Origin: Corallococcus coralloides DSM 2259
GTDB taxonomy: Bacteria > Myxococcota > Myxococcia > Myxococcales > Myxococcaceae
Assembly: GCF_000255295.1 (NCBI RefSeq)
Contig: NC_017030.1
Span: forward strand, 3,348,001-3,412,000
Length of the DNA stretch: 64,000 bases
Reading direction: 5' to 3'
In this document: piece by piece, positions 11,301 to 19,265 of the stretch
Layout: each line of letters begins with the position of its first letter
Position numbering within the stretch: the stretch's first letter is position 1
The notes under the pieces: model-generated
Databases searched by the model: none
The model's input: the letters and a program-made list of their open reading frames with translations, nothing else
Told to the model about the DNA's origin: nothing
Position numbers and translations under genes: made by a program

Positions 11301-12592
11301 TAGAAGATGTTGGGGCAGGTGGTGCCGCCCGCGGCGCTGGCCGGGCAGAGGCTGGGGCCGATGAGCCATTCGCGCGGGATCCGCAGGTGGTCCATGAACT
11401 CGTTGCAGACGGCCTTGCGCAGCTCCAGGTCGGAGATGTGCGAGATGATGGCGGCGGCGGGGACGGCCAGCGAGAACAGGGTCTGATCCCCGATCACCTG
11501 CTGGGTGTACTGGTAGATGCCCGGCTTCTCGGGGTCCGTGTCGTAGTACGCGGAGACGATGTCTCGCTGCAGCTGGGCCTCCTGGCCGGTGGAGCGGCCC
11601 GCCTGGTAGAGCGCGGTCGCGATCAGCGTGCCCACCTGGTACTCGGCGCCGTCGCTGGAGAAGGTGCCCACGTCCTGCTGCTGCAGGCGGTTCCACAGGA
11701 GCGCGCTCATGCAGCGGTCGGCGCGGGACAGGTCGCGCGCGTCCGTCACCCCGGCGTAGGGGCCGCCGTCGAAGGAGGTGGCCATGAAGCGCGGATCACA
11801 CCCGCTGACGCTGCGGCAGGTGGCGCCGTAGGCGTGGTAGTCCGCCAGTCCCTCGTCGAAGGACTTGAGCACGTTGGCGCCCTGGCTGGGGCTCTCCGAG
11901 GACCAGTTGGACAGCGACACGGGCAGGTTCTGACCGGCGTACGCCAGCCGGTTGAACACCAGGTGCGAATACTCGTGCGCCATCACCGCCGCGTTGAGGG
12001 GCAGCGGCGCGCGCTGGATCTTATCGAACGGCAGCACCATGAAGGCCTGGAGCACCGGGTAGAAGATGGCGTTGTCGCGCGCCGGCTCCTTGCTCACCTG
12101 CGTCTGGATGAAGTCCGGGAAGTAGTAGAGCGTCGGCGCGGGGTCGAAGGACGCGCCCTTCACGTTGGCGACGGTGCGGAAGTACTCGTTGGCGCGCTCG
12201 AGGTTGTAATACGAGGTCACCATGTTCCAGGAGTGGAAGTCCGCGGGCCAGAGGACGTCCTCGCCCGTCTTCGCGTCCTTCTGGGTGATGTAGCTGGCCT
12301 TCACGTCGTAGCCGGTGTTCTTGAGCAGCACTTCCGCGACGGTGTCCGCCGTGGCGTTCTGGAGCGCGGGGTCGTTCGCGTCGATGACGATGCGCGCACC
12401 GCCCTGGAGGTCGCCGACGGAGCCCTTCAGGCCGACGACGTCCTCGATGGTGGTGAGTTCGACCTGCGTGGGGACGTACTGGCCGTTGCTGGAGCGGGAC
12501 AGGACGGAGACCTTGACCGGGGCCTCGCTGTCCGGCGCGCAGCCCGCGGCCAGGGTCAGCCCGACGGCGGCGGTGGTGACTGTTCGGAGCAT
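11300..12592 (-). CDS. Lipoprotein zinc metallopeptidase (HExxH gluzincin-like)
   Basis: 430 residues. Signal peptide with lipobox LAAGC (Cys18) gives a lipid-anchored envelope protein. A zinc site is visible: AHEYSHLVFN with H206, E207 and H210, then SFDEGLADYHAYG where E247 and D251 match the third ligand and following Asp of thermolysin-type gluzincins (ExxxD). I cannot place it in a named peptidase family. The ATG at 12592 was chosen because it starts the lipoprotein signal; 27 open codons upstream lack one. It is the first gene of a two-gene operon with the barrel protein. Proteolytic activity is inferred from the motif. Confidence 0.8.
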   Translation of the reverse strand: MLRTVTTAAVGLTLAAGCAPDSEAPVKVSVLSRSSNGQYVPTQVELTTIEDVVGLKGSVGDLQGGARIVIDANDPALQNATADTVAEVLLKNTGYDVKASYITQKDAKTGEDVLWPADFHSWNMVTSYYNLERANEYFRTVANVKGASFDPAPTLYYFPDFIQTQVSKEPARDNAIFYPVLQAFMVLPFDKIQRAPLPLNAAVMAHEYSHLVFNRLAYAGQNLPVSLSNWSSESPSQGANVLKSFDEGLADYHAYGATCRSVSGCDPRFMATSFDGGPYAGVTDARDLSRADRCMSALLWNRLQQQDVGTFSSDGAEYQVGTLIATALYQAGRSTGQEAQLQRDIVSAYYDTDPEKPGIYQYTQQVIGDQTLFSLAVPAAAIISHISDLELRKAVCNEFMDHLRIPREWLIGPSLCPASAAGGTTCPNIF

Positions 12593-12703
12593 GACGCCCG
12601 TTTTACTCCGGACCGCTCGGAACGTGTATTCCCCCTCGATTCCCTCTGCGAACGGGACCGGGCGGGCGGGCAAACGTGAGGGGGCGTTCCGGCCTTGGAT
12701 TCC

Positions 12704-12734
12704 TTGACGCGTCGTTTCCTCGATCCGCTATGGT
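12704..12734 (+). promoter_or_regulatory. Candidate sigma-70 promoter of aspS
   Basis: TTGACG (12704-12709) and TATGGT (12729-12734) are separated by 19 bases, slightly longer than ideal, about 40 bases before the ATG of aspS. The strength is uncertain. Confidence 0.35.
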
Positions 12735-12774
12735 GCCCGGCCTTCCCTTCCCGAACCAAACGCAGGCGGTCTCC

Positions 12775-14592
12775 ATGGCGGTCCCGTTCATTTCCGAGGT
12801 CAAGCGTACCCACACGTGCGGTCAGCTCACGGCCGCGAACGTTGGCGAAGAAGTGGTCCTCTTCGGCTGGGTGCACAACCGGCGCGACCACGGCGGCGCG
12901 GTGTTCATCGACCTGCGGGACCGCGAAGGGCTCACCCAGGTGGTGTTCGAGCCGGACAGCAAGGAGGCCCATGAGACGGCCGGCCACCTGCGCCTGGAGT
13001 ACTGCGTGGGCATCAAGGGCAAGGTGCTGTCGCGCGGGAAGAACGTGAACCCGAAGATGAAGACGGGGGAGATCGAGGTGAAGGCCTCGGACCTGACCAT
13101 CTTCAACCGCTCGGAGCCCACGCCGTTCCTCATCGAGGACAACGTGGAGACGTCCGAGGAGAAGCGCCTGGCGCACCGCTACCTGGACCTGCGCCGCGGG
13201 CCGCTCCAGAAGACGCTGATGACGCGCTCGAAGATGAACACGCTCGCGCGCTCGTACATGGCGGGCAACGGCTTCCTGGAGCTGGAGACGCCCTTCATGG
13301 GCAAGTACACGCCGGGCGGCGCGCGCAACTTCCTGGTCCCCAGCCGCCTGAACCCGGGCAAGTTCTACGCGCTGGCGGAGAGCCCGCAGCTGTACAAGCA
13401 GCTGTTCATGGTCGCGGGCTTCGACCGGTACTTCCAGATCGTGAAGTGCTTCCGCGACGAAGACCTGCGCCTGGACCGGCAGCCGGAGTTCACGCAGATC
13501 GACGTGGAGATGAGCTTCGTCACCCAGGACGACATCTTCACCATCATCGAAGGCCTGCTGAAGAAGCTGTGGGGCGAGGTGCTGGGCATCGACATCCCGA
13601 CGCCCTTCATGCGCATGGACTTCTACGAGTCCATGGCGAAGTACGGCAACGACAAGCCGGACCTGCGCTTCGGGCTGGAGCACGTGGTGCTCACGGACGT
13701 CATCCGCGAGCACGGCGCCGCGGGCGGCGTGCCCATGATGTGGGAGGCGGTGCAGGACAAGGGCATCGTCAAGGCGATGGTCGTCCCGGCGGAGAAGGCG
13801 CTGTCCCGCGCGGAGAGCGACAAGCTGGAGGACTTCGCGAAGCAGGCGGGCGCCAAGGGCCTGGCGCGCGCGAAGGTGGGCGAGGGCGGTGAGTGGACCC
13901 AGTCCCCGCTGTCCAAGACGATCACTCCTGCGCTGCGGCAGGCCATCAACCAGGCCGTGAACGCGAAGACGGGCGACCTCATCCTGTTCCAGTTCGGCCG
14001 CGAGTCGCTGGTGCACACGGTGATGGCGAACCTGCGCGTGCACGTGGCGAAGAAGCTGGGGCTCATCCCCGAGTACGGCAGCGGCGGCCAGTGGAAGTTC
14101 CTCTGGGTGGTGAACCCGCCCCTCTTCGAGTTCGACGAGGAGACGAACACCTGGGCGGCGGCGCACCACGCCTTCACCCGTCCGCACGACGAGGACGTGC
14201 AGTACCTGGGGACCGACCCGGGCCGCGTGAAGTGCCACCGCTACGACGTGGTGCTCAACGGCTTCGAGATTGGTGGCGGCTCCATCCGCCTGCATGACCC
14301 GAAGGTGCAGAGCGAGGTGTTCAAGGCGCTGGGCATCCAGGAGGAGGAGGCGCGCGTGAAGTTCGGCTTCCTGCTGGACGCGCTCAAGTTCGGCGCGCCC
14401 CCGCACGGTGGCATCGCGCTGGGCATGGACCGCCTGGTGATGCTGCTGACCGGCGCGGAGTCCCTGCGCGACGTGATTCCGTTCCCCAAGACGAAGACGG
14501 GCACGGACACGATGACGGGCGCTCCCGGCGACGTGGACGAGAAGCAGCTGCGCGAGCTGCACGTGCGCCCGGTGCCGCTGCCGCAGAAGTAG
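12775..14592 (+). CDS. aspS: Aspartate--tRNA ligase AspRS
   Basis: 605 residues, bacterial-type class IIb synthetase. The N-terminal OB anticodon-binding domain contains GWVHNRRDHGG. Class II motif 2 (FRDEDLRLDRQPEFTQID) and motif 3 (GIALGMDRLVMLLTG) are intact, and the bacterial GAD insertion lies between. It charges tRNA-Asp. His39 in RRDHGG occupies the position where discriminating enzymes such as E. coli AspRS have Leu. A His here is associated with non-discriminating AspRS that also charges tRNA-Asn for the GatCAB pathway, so dual specificity is possible. The start ATG lies after a 182-base gap from the divergent lipoprotein gene. Confidence 0.97.
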   Translation: MAVPFISEVKRTHTCGQLTAANVGEEVVLFGWVHNRRDHGGAVFIDLRDREGLTQVVFEPDSKEAHETAGHLRLEYCVGIKGKVLSRGKNVNPKMKTGEIEVKASDLTIFNRSEPTPFLIEDNVETSEEKRLAHRYLDLRRGPLQKTLMTRSKMNTLARSYMAGNGFLELETPFMGKYTPGGARNFLVPSRLNPGKFYALAESPQLYKQLFMVAGFDRYFQIVKCFRDEDLRLDRQPEFTQIDVEMSFVTQDDIFTIIEGLLKKLWGEVLGIDIPTPFMRMDFYESMAKYGNDKPDLRFGLEHVVLTDVIREHGAAGGVPMMWEAVQDKGIVKAMVVPAEKALSRAESDKLEDFAKQAGAKGLARAKVGEGGEWTQSPLSKTITPALRQAINQAVNAKTGDLILFQFGRESLVHTVMANLRVHVAKKLGLIPEYGSGGQWKFLWVVNPPLFEFDEETNTWAAAHHAFTRPHDEDVQYLGTDPGRVKCHRYDVVLNGFEIGGGSIRLHDPKVQSEVFKALGIQEEEARVKFGFLLDALKFGAPPHGGIALGMDRLVMLLTGAESLRDVIPFPKTKTGTDTMTGAPGDVDEKQLRELHVRPVPLPQK

Positions 14593-14605
14593 TCCGTCAC
14601 GTCCC

Positions 14606-14628
14606 GCCGGGAGGAGGACACTCCCGGC
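14606..14628 (+). terminator. Hairpin after aspS, weak terminator
   Basis: GCCGGGAG and CTCCCGGC arms of 8 bp close a 7-base loop 14 bases after the aspS stop. Only a short T run (CTTTCG) follows, so termination is uncertain. Confidence 0.4.
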
Positions 14629-14774
14629 GCGCCGCTTTCGTTGCTCGCCGCACCCCGGGCCCTGCGAAAGGCCTGGGGGAGTGGCTGGAAGCCGACGGAC
14701 GGCCCCTCGGAACGGCTGGACACCCCGGTGGCCGTGGCCATTGGGGACCCGTGGCGTGCGAGGGGGCGGGCGCG

Positions 14775-16028
14775 ATGCGGGGACGGGCGTTCGGGGCGTG
14801 GGTGCTGGCGTGGGCCCTGCTGTGCGCGGGGCCGGCCTCCGCGGCCGAGACGAAGATGCCCCCGGGCCTCAGTGGTGGCTGGGGCGGGATGCGCGGGTTT
14901 CTCTACGAGCTCGGTGTGGCAATCCAGGTCCGCTACGTGACGGAGCTCGCCTTCAACGCGCGCGGTGGCAAGGGACACGCGCTGCGGCAGGCGGGACAGC
15001 TCGACGTGGGGCTGGGCCTGGACATGGAGAAGCTGGCCGGGCTCGAGGGCGGCACCTTCCAGTTCACGTTCACGCACCGCAACGGCAACAACCTGAACGC
15101 GGACATGGCGCTGGGGAACCTCCAATTGGTGCAGGAGGTGTACGGGCGCGGCAACGTGGGGCGCCTCACACAGCTCTGGTGGGATCAGCTCTTCTGGGGC
15201 GAGCGGGTGCACCTGAAGCTGGGGCGCATGACGGTGGGCGAGGACTCGGCGGACTTCCCCTGCGACTTCCAGAACCTGTCCTTCTGCGGCGCGCAGCCCG
15301 GCAACATCGTGGGCAACTACTGGTTCAACTGGCCGGTGAGCCAGTGGTCCACGCGGCTGCGCGTGGACCTGGCGAAGGTGGCCTACGTGCAGCTGGCCGC
15401 GTACGAGATGAACCCTCGCAACCTGGAGGAGGGCTTCTATCTGGGGCGCTTCAGCGGGGCGACGGGCGTGATGCTGCCCCTGGAGCTGGGCTGGAACCCG
15501 AAGTTCCACGGCGACCGGCTGGAGGGGCTCTACAAGGTGGGCGTCTGGTACGACACGTCCAATGCGCCGGACGTGTTGCTGGCCGGCGTGGAGCGCGACG
15601 GGCGCTACGGCATCTACTTCGTCGCGCGTCAGCAGCTCACGCACGTGGCGGGCGTGGAGAACAAGGCGCAGGGCCTCAACGTCTTCGCCCGCCTGACGCA
15701 CACGGACCAGGACACCTCCACGCAGGATGGCCAGTACACGCTGGGCCTGGGCTACACGGGCGTGTTCGGCCGGGCGGATGACGACGTGGGCTTCGCGCTG
15801 GGCGCCACGCACACCAATGGGCGCTACGTCACCGCGCAGCGGCAGAAGCAGGCGGAAGGCTCCGACACGCCCATCCCCCGCACGGAGTACCTGGGCGAGC
15901 TGTACTACAGCCTCCATGCGACGCCGTGGCTCGTGCTGCGGCCCAACCTCCAATACATCCGCCCCGGCGGTGACGAGGACGCGCGCAACATCCTCGTCCT
16001 GGGCCTCAAGGGGGCGCTCACCCTGTAG
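14775..16028 (+). CDS. OprB-like carbohydrate-selective porin
   Basis: 417 residues. A signal peptide ends at GPASA. The mature protein is a large beta-barrel with alternating strands and C-terminal GLKGALTL. Features shared with OprB/carbohydrate porins are the early GLSGGWGGMRG segment, a strand pair around WWDQLFWGERVHLKLGRMTVGED, and the NYWFNWPVSQW region. It probably lets sugars or similar small solutes across the outer membrane. The ATG at 14775 follows a G-rich ribosome site; a GTG 24 bases upstream in frame is a less likely start. It stands alone between aspS and the cupin array. Confidence 0.72.
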   Translation: MRGRAFGAWVLAWALLCAGPASAAETKMPPGLSGGWGGMRGFLYELGVAIQVRYVTELAFNARGGKGHALRQAGQLDVGLGLDMEKLAGLEGGTFQFTFTHRNGNNLNADMALGNLQLVQEVYGRGNVGRLTQLWWDQLFWGERVHLKLGRMTVGEDSADFPCDFQNLSFCGAQPGNIVGNYWFNWPVSQWSTRLRVDLAKVAYVQLAAYEMNPRNLEEGFYLGRFSGATGVMLPLELGWNPKFHGDRLEGLYKVGVWYDTSNAPDVLLAGVERDGRYGIYFVARQQLTHVAGVENKAQGLNVFARLTHTDQDTSTQDGQYTLGLGYTGVFGRADDDVGFALGATHTNGRYVTAQRQKQAEGSDTPIPRTEYLGELYYSLHATPWLVLRPNLQYIRPGGDEDARNILVLGLKGALTL

Positions 16029-16087
16029 GGCATGTGGGGAGAGGGCCCCCTTTCCGTGCCGCTTCGTGGGTGGCCTAGAGTGGGGCC

Positions 16088-17077
16088 ATGGCCCTGTCAC
16101 CCTCGTGGGATGCGTGGCTGTCGGAGAACCTGCTGCGGGGCGTGCCAGAGGAGGCGCTGGCCCGGGCACTGGTCGCCGGAGGGGTGGCTCCGGAAGAGGC
16201 TCGCTCGGAGGTGGCTCGCGCGCGGCGGCATCCGGCGGTGGAGGCCGGTGGCTCGCGCGGGACGCTGGGGGCGGAGGTGGTGTCGCTGCTGGACGTGCGC
16301 GCGGCGCTGCATGCGCAGTCCCGCCGGACGGTGGAGCGGCGGCGGGGCGTGTCCGCGGAGGAGTTCCAGGCCCGCTACTACCGCGCGCACCGGCCCGTCG
16401 TCCTGGAGGACTTCCTGGAGGGCTGGCCGCTGATGGAGCGCTGGCGGCCGGAAGCGCTGGCGCGGGACTACGGCGACGTGGAGGTGGAGGTCATGGCGGG
16501 CCGCGAAGCCCGCGCGGACCATGACATGTCACCGGATGCGTGCCGCACGGTGATGAAGCTTTCGGACTTCCTCCACCGGCTGGAGCACGGCGGGCCCACC
16601 AACGACCTGTACCTCACCGCGCGCAACTTCGCGCTGGAGCGGCCGGAGCTGCGGGGGCTGCTGGAGGACCTGCGGCCGGCTCCGGGCTTCGTGTACCCGA
16701 AGCGGCAGCACGGGAGCCTCAAGCTGTGGGTGGGGCCAGCGGGCACGCACACGGCGCTGCACCATGACGTGGACTCGGTGCTGTTCTGCCAGGTCCACGG
16801 GCGCAAGCGCTTCTGGTTGGTGCCGTCTTTCGAGACGCCTCGCCTGTACAACCGCGAGCACGTGTGGAGCCCGGTGGACGCGGCGGCGCCGGACCTGGAG
16901 CGCTTCCCGGACTTCGCCCGCGCGCACGTGCACGAGGTGGTGGTGGGCCCGGGGGAGATGCTCTTCATCCCCGTGGGCTGGTGGCACCAGGTGCTCGCGC
17001 TGGATGTCAGCGTGTCGCTGACGTTCCAGTCGCTGGAGGTTCCGGGCGGAAACGCGCGGTGGCACACCTTCGGCTGA
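16088..17077 (+). CDS. JmjC/cupin_8-domain protein 1 (2-oxoglutarate Fe(II) oxygenase-like)
   Basis: 329 residues. An N-terminal helical module (WDAWLSENLLRGVPEEAL to HPAV, about 1-55) precedes a cupin_8/JmjC domain (about 100-325) of the FIH/JMJD5 type. The iron facial triad is complete: H225-H-D227 in LHHDVDSVLFCQ and H300 in IPVGWWHQV. Such enzymes hydroxylate protein side chains using 2-oxoglutarate. It is the first of three tandem paralogues (16,088-19,253) sharing the N-terminal module. The substrate is unknown. A 263-base gap with a probable small antisense gene separates it from paralogue 2. Confidence 0.87.
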   Translation: MALSPSWDAWLSENLLRGVPEEALARALVAGGVAPEEARSEVARARRHPAVEAGGSRGTLGAEVVSLLDVRAALHAQSRRTVERRRGVSAEEFQARYYRAHRPVVLEDFLEGWPLMERWRPEALARDYGDVEVEVMAGREARADHDMSPDACRTVMKLSDFLHRLEHGGPTNDLYLTARNFALERPELRGLLEDLRPAPGFVYPKRQHGSLKLWVGPAGTHTALHHDVDSVLFCQVHGRKRFWLVPSFETPRLYNREHVWSPVDAAAPDLERFPDFARAHVHEVVVGPGEMLFIPVGWWHQVLALDVSVSLTFQSLEVPGGNARWHTFG

Positions 17078-17106
17078 GGTGTGCCCGCCGCTTCAATGGC
17101 TTCAGG

Positions 17107-17277
17107 TCAGCCGTTGAGGTTTTCGTCCTTCGGCGTTTCAGGAAGGGGCGGTGTGGACGGCGGCGGCGTGGGCGGCGGGACTTCAGGCGTCCGCTTCCGG
17201 CTGAGGTCCTCCTGCGCGGGGTCAGACGGGGGATTGGGGTTCGGGACGATTTTGTATGAGTTCTCGGGAGGCGTCAT
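17107..17277 (-). CDS. Small proline-rich protein
   Basis: 56 codons on the strand opposite the flanking cupin genes, starting ATG at 17277. The sequence is soluble, mixed charged and Pro-rich (YKIVPNPNPPSDPAQEDL, then a PPPTPPPSTPP run), and ends DENLNG. Most codons end in G or C, as in neighbouring genes, and the composition looks like a real protein. No clear Shine-Dalgarno is visible and I do not recognise the family. It could be a chance frame. Confidence 0.4.
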   Translation of the reverse strand: MTPPENSYKIVPNPNPPSDPAQEDLSRKRTPEVPPPTPPPSTPPLPETPKDENLNG

Positions 17278-17340
17278 GGAGTCCGCTCGGGGTGGATGTG
17301 GACGACCCAAAAGGTTCAGCCCGATTCAAGGGGTCTGGAG

Positions 17341-18375
17341 ATGACGTCTTCCTTTCCCCCTGTATGGAGAACGTGGCTCGCGGAGAACCTTGCGCGTGGG
17401 GTGTCTTCCGAGCGCCTCGCGGCCCGTCTGGAGGCGGTGGGACTGGCGCCAGAGGTTGTCTGGGAAACGATTCGGGCCGCGGAGACACACCCGGCGGTGA
17501 GACGGGCGCGTGAATTCACGGCACGTCTGGGATTGCTTGAATCACTGCTGGAGACACGGTCGGTGTCTCGCCGACAGGCATTGCCCGCGCCGCGCGTGGA
17601 GCGGCGGTCGCGGCTGGAACCCGCGGAATTCTTCACGGATTACTACCGGCGCAACCGGCCGGTTGTCATTGAAGGCTTGATGGAGGACTGGCCGGCGCGG
17701 ACGCGGTGGACGCCCGCGTGGATGGCCGAGCGTTTCGGTGACGAGACGGTGGAGGTGATGGCGGGGCGCGACGCCCAGGAGATGCCGGACCTGCACGCGG
17801 ACCGCCTGCGCCGGGACGTGCCGCTGCGGGAACTGCTGGCACGGTTCGAGGGTGCGCCCGCGAACGACATGTATCTGGTGGCGCGAAATAGCCTGCTCTT
17901 GCGTGACGCGTTCCGGCCGCTCCTGGAGGACCTGCGTGCGCCGGAGGGATACATCCAGCCGGACCTGCGCGAGCCCGACCGCGTTCACCTGTGGCTGGGG
18001 CCGGCGGGGACGCTGTCCAACCTGCATCATGATCACCTCAACGTCCTGTTCTGCCAGGTGTGGGGACGCAAGCAGGTGTGGCTGGCGCCGTCGTGGGAGA
18101 CGCCATGGATGTCCAACGTGCGCGGCTTCTACAGCGCGGTGGACGTGCTGGCGCCGGACCTGGAGCGCTTCCCGGACTTCGCCCGGGTGGCGTTGCACAC
18201 AGTGGAGGTGGGGCCGGGGGACACGCTCTTCATCCCGGTGGGGTGGTGGCATGCGCTGCGGGCCTTGGAGCCGAGCCTGTCGGTGACGTTCGTGAGCTTC
18301 GAAGAGACACCTGGGATGAACACCTGCTGGCGGGAGGGCTGGCTGGGCGCCACGCCTCCGGAGGAGCACCGATGA
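17341..18375 (+). CDS. JmjC/cupin_8-domain protein 2 (2-oxoglutarate Fe(II) oxygenase-like)
   Basis: 344 residues, paralogue of the preceding cupin gene with the same layout: an N-terminal module (VWRTWLAENLARGVSSERLA), then the oxygenase domain. The iron ligands are intact: H229 and D231 in LHHDHLNVLFCQ, H304 in IPVGWWHAL. The ATG at 17341 has AAGGGG seven bases upstream. Its TGA overlaps the ATG of paralogue 3 (ATGA), so 2 and 3 are translationally coupled and should be made in fixed ratio. Confidence 0.87.
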   Translation: MTSSFPPVWRTWLAENLARGVSSERLAARLEAVGLAPEVVWETIRAAETHPAVRRAREFTARLGLLESLLETRSVSRRQALPAPRVERRSRLEPAEFFTDYYRRNRPVVIEGLMEDWPARTRWTPAWMAERFGDETVEVMAGRDAQEMPDLHADRLRRDVPLRELLARFEGAPANDMYLVARNSLLLRDAFRPLLEDLRAPEGYIQPDLREPDRVHLWLGPAGTLSNLHHDHLNVLFCQVWGRKQVWLAPSWETPWMSNVRGFYSAVDVLAPDLERFPDFARVALHTVEVGPGDTLFIPVGWWHALRALEPSLSVTFVSFEETPGMNTCWREGWLGATPPEEHR

Positions 18376-19253
18376 GAGCTTCGCGCGATGTGGAGGCGGG
18401 GACCTCTCCGCTGACACCCGAGTGGCGGCGGTGGCTGGTGGAGAACCTGGTGCGCGGTGCGTCGCCGAAGGAGCTGGTGGCGTCGCTGGAGAAGGCCGGG
18501 GTGCCGGCGGAGCAGGCGCGGCGGGCGGTGGAGGTGGAGCAGCAGGAGCCCTTCGTCGCGGGCGCGCTGCGAGCGGTGGGCATGCAGCGAAAGCTGGAGG
18601 GGTTGCTGGACGTGTACGCGGAGCTGTTCCAGCAGACGGAAGGCCCGCCGCGCGTGGACCGGCATGACGCGCTGACGCCCGCCGCGTTCTTCGAGCGCTA
18701 CTACTTCGACAACCTGCCCGTGGTGCTGCGCGCGGACTGGAGCGCGTCGTTGGAGCCGGAGGTCTGGAGCCCCGGGAACGTGGCCGCGCTGTTGGGCGAG
18801 CGTGAGGCGAGACACGCGTGCTGCGTGCCCCTGTTCGAGGACTCGCGGCTGGAACCCCTGGCCCGGGGGCTGAGGCCGCTTCGGGGCTTCACGGCGGAGG
18901 ACGCGCGTGCGTGCGAGCCCCGCCTGTGGTGGGAGCCGACCGGCGCGGAGGTTCCCCTGCGCGCGGCGCGGCGCAACGTGCTGCTGGCGCAGGTGCACGG
19001 GGAGCGGCGGCTCCAGCTCGTTCCGGCGTTCGAGTTGCGGCGCGTGACGGGGGCTGGCGATGCCCCCTTGCGCCTGGACGTGACGTTGTCTCCGGGAGAG
19101 TGCGTGCTGCTGCCGGTGGGCTGGTGGTACGGCTTCAGCGCGCCAGACGGCGGTGTCGCCGTCTCGTTCGAGGCCTTCGCGCTGCCTGAAGCCAACGTGA
19201 CGTGGGACGCCGACGCGGAGCCCCAGCCTTCGCCGCTGCCACCGCGTGACTGA
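18372..19253 (+). CDS. JmjC/cupin_8-like paralogue 3, predicted pseudoenzyme
   Basis: 293 residues, coupled to paralogue 2 by a 4-nt overlap. It keeps the N-terminal module (WRRWLVENLVRGASPKELV) and the fold landmarks NVLLAQVHGERRLQLVP and LLPVGWWYGF. All three iron ligands are replaced: aligned to LHHDHLNVLFCQ it reads LRAARRNVLLAQ (R197 for His, A199 for Asp), and the distal His is Y253. It is also about 50 residues shorter in the middle. It cannot bind iron in the usual way and is probably a regulatory or structural partner of the active paralogues. Low similarity in the centre means some drift beyond the active site. Confidence 0.8.
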   Translation: MRASRDVEAGTSPLTPEWRRWLVENLVRGASPKELVASLEKAGVPAEQARRAVEVEQQEPFVAGALRAVGMQRKLEGLLDVYAELFQQTEGPPRVDRHDALTPAAFFERYYFDNLPVVLRADWSASLEPEVWSPGNVAALLGEREARHACCVPLFEDSRLEPLARGLRPLRGFTAEDARACEPRLWWEPTGAEVPLRAARRNVLLAQVHGERRLQLVPAFELRRVTGAGDAPLRLDVTLSPGECVLLPVGWWYGFSAPDGGVAVSFEAFALPEANVTWDADAEPQPSPLPPRD

Positions 19254-19265
19254 GGGACGCGGGCG

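Noticed and set aside
12704-12714. TTGACGCGTCG as a further copy of the lodA-type site
   Set aside because: It is single, lacks a partner at 21 bp, and is better explained as part of the aspS -35 region.
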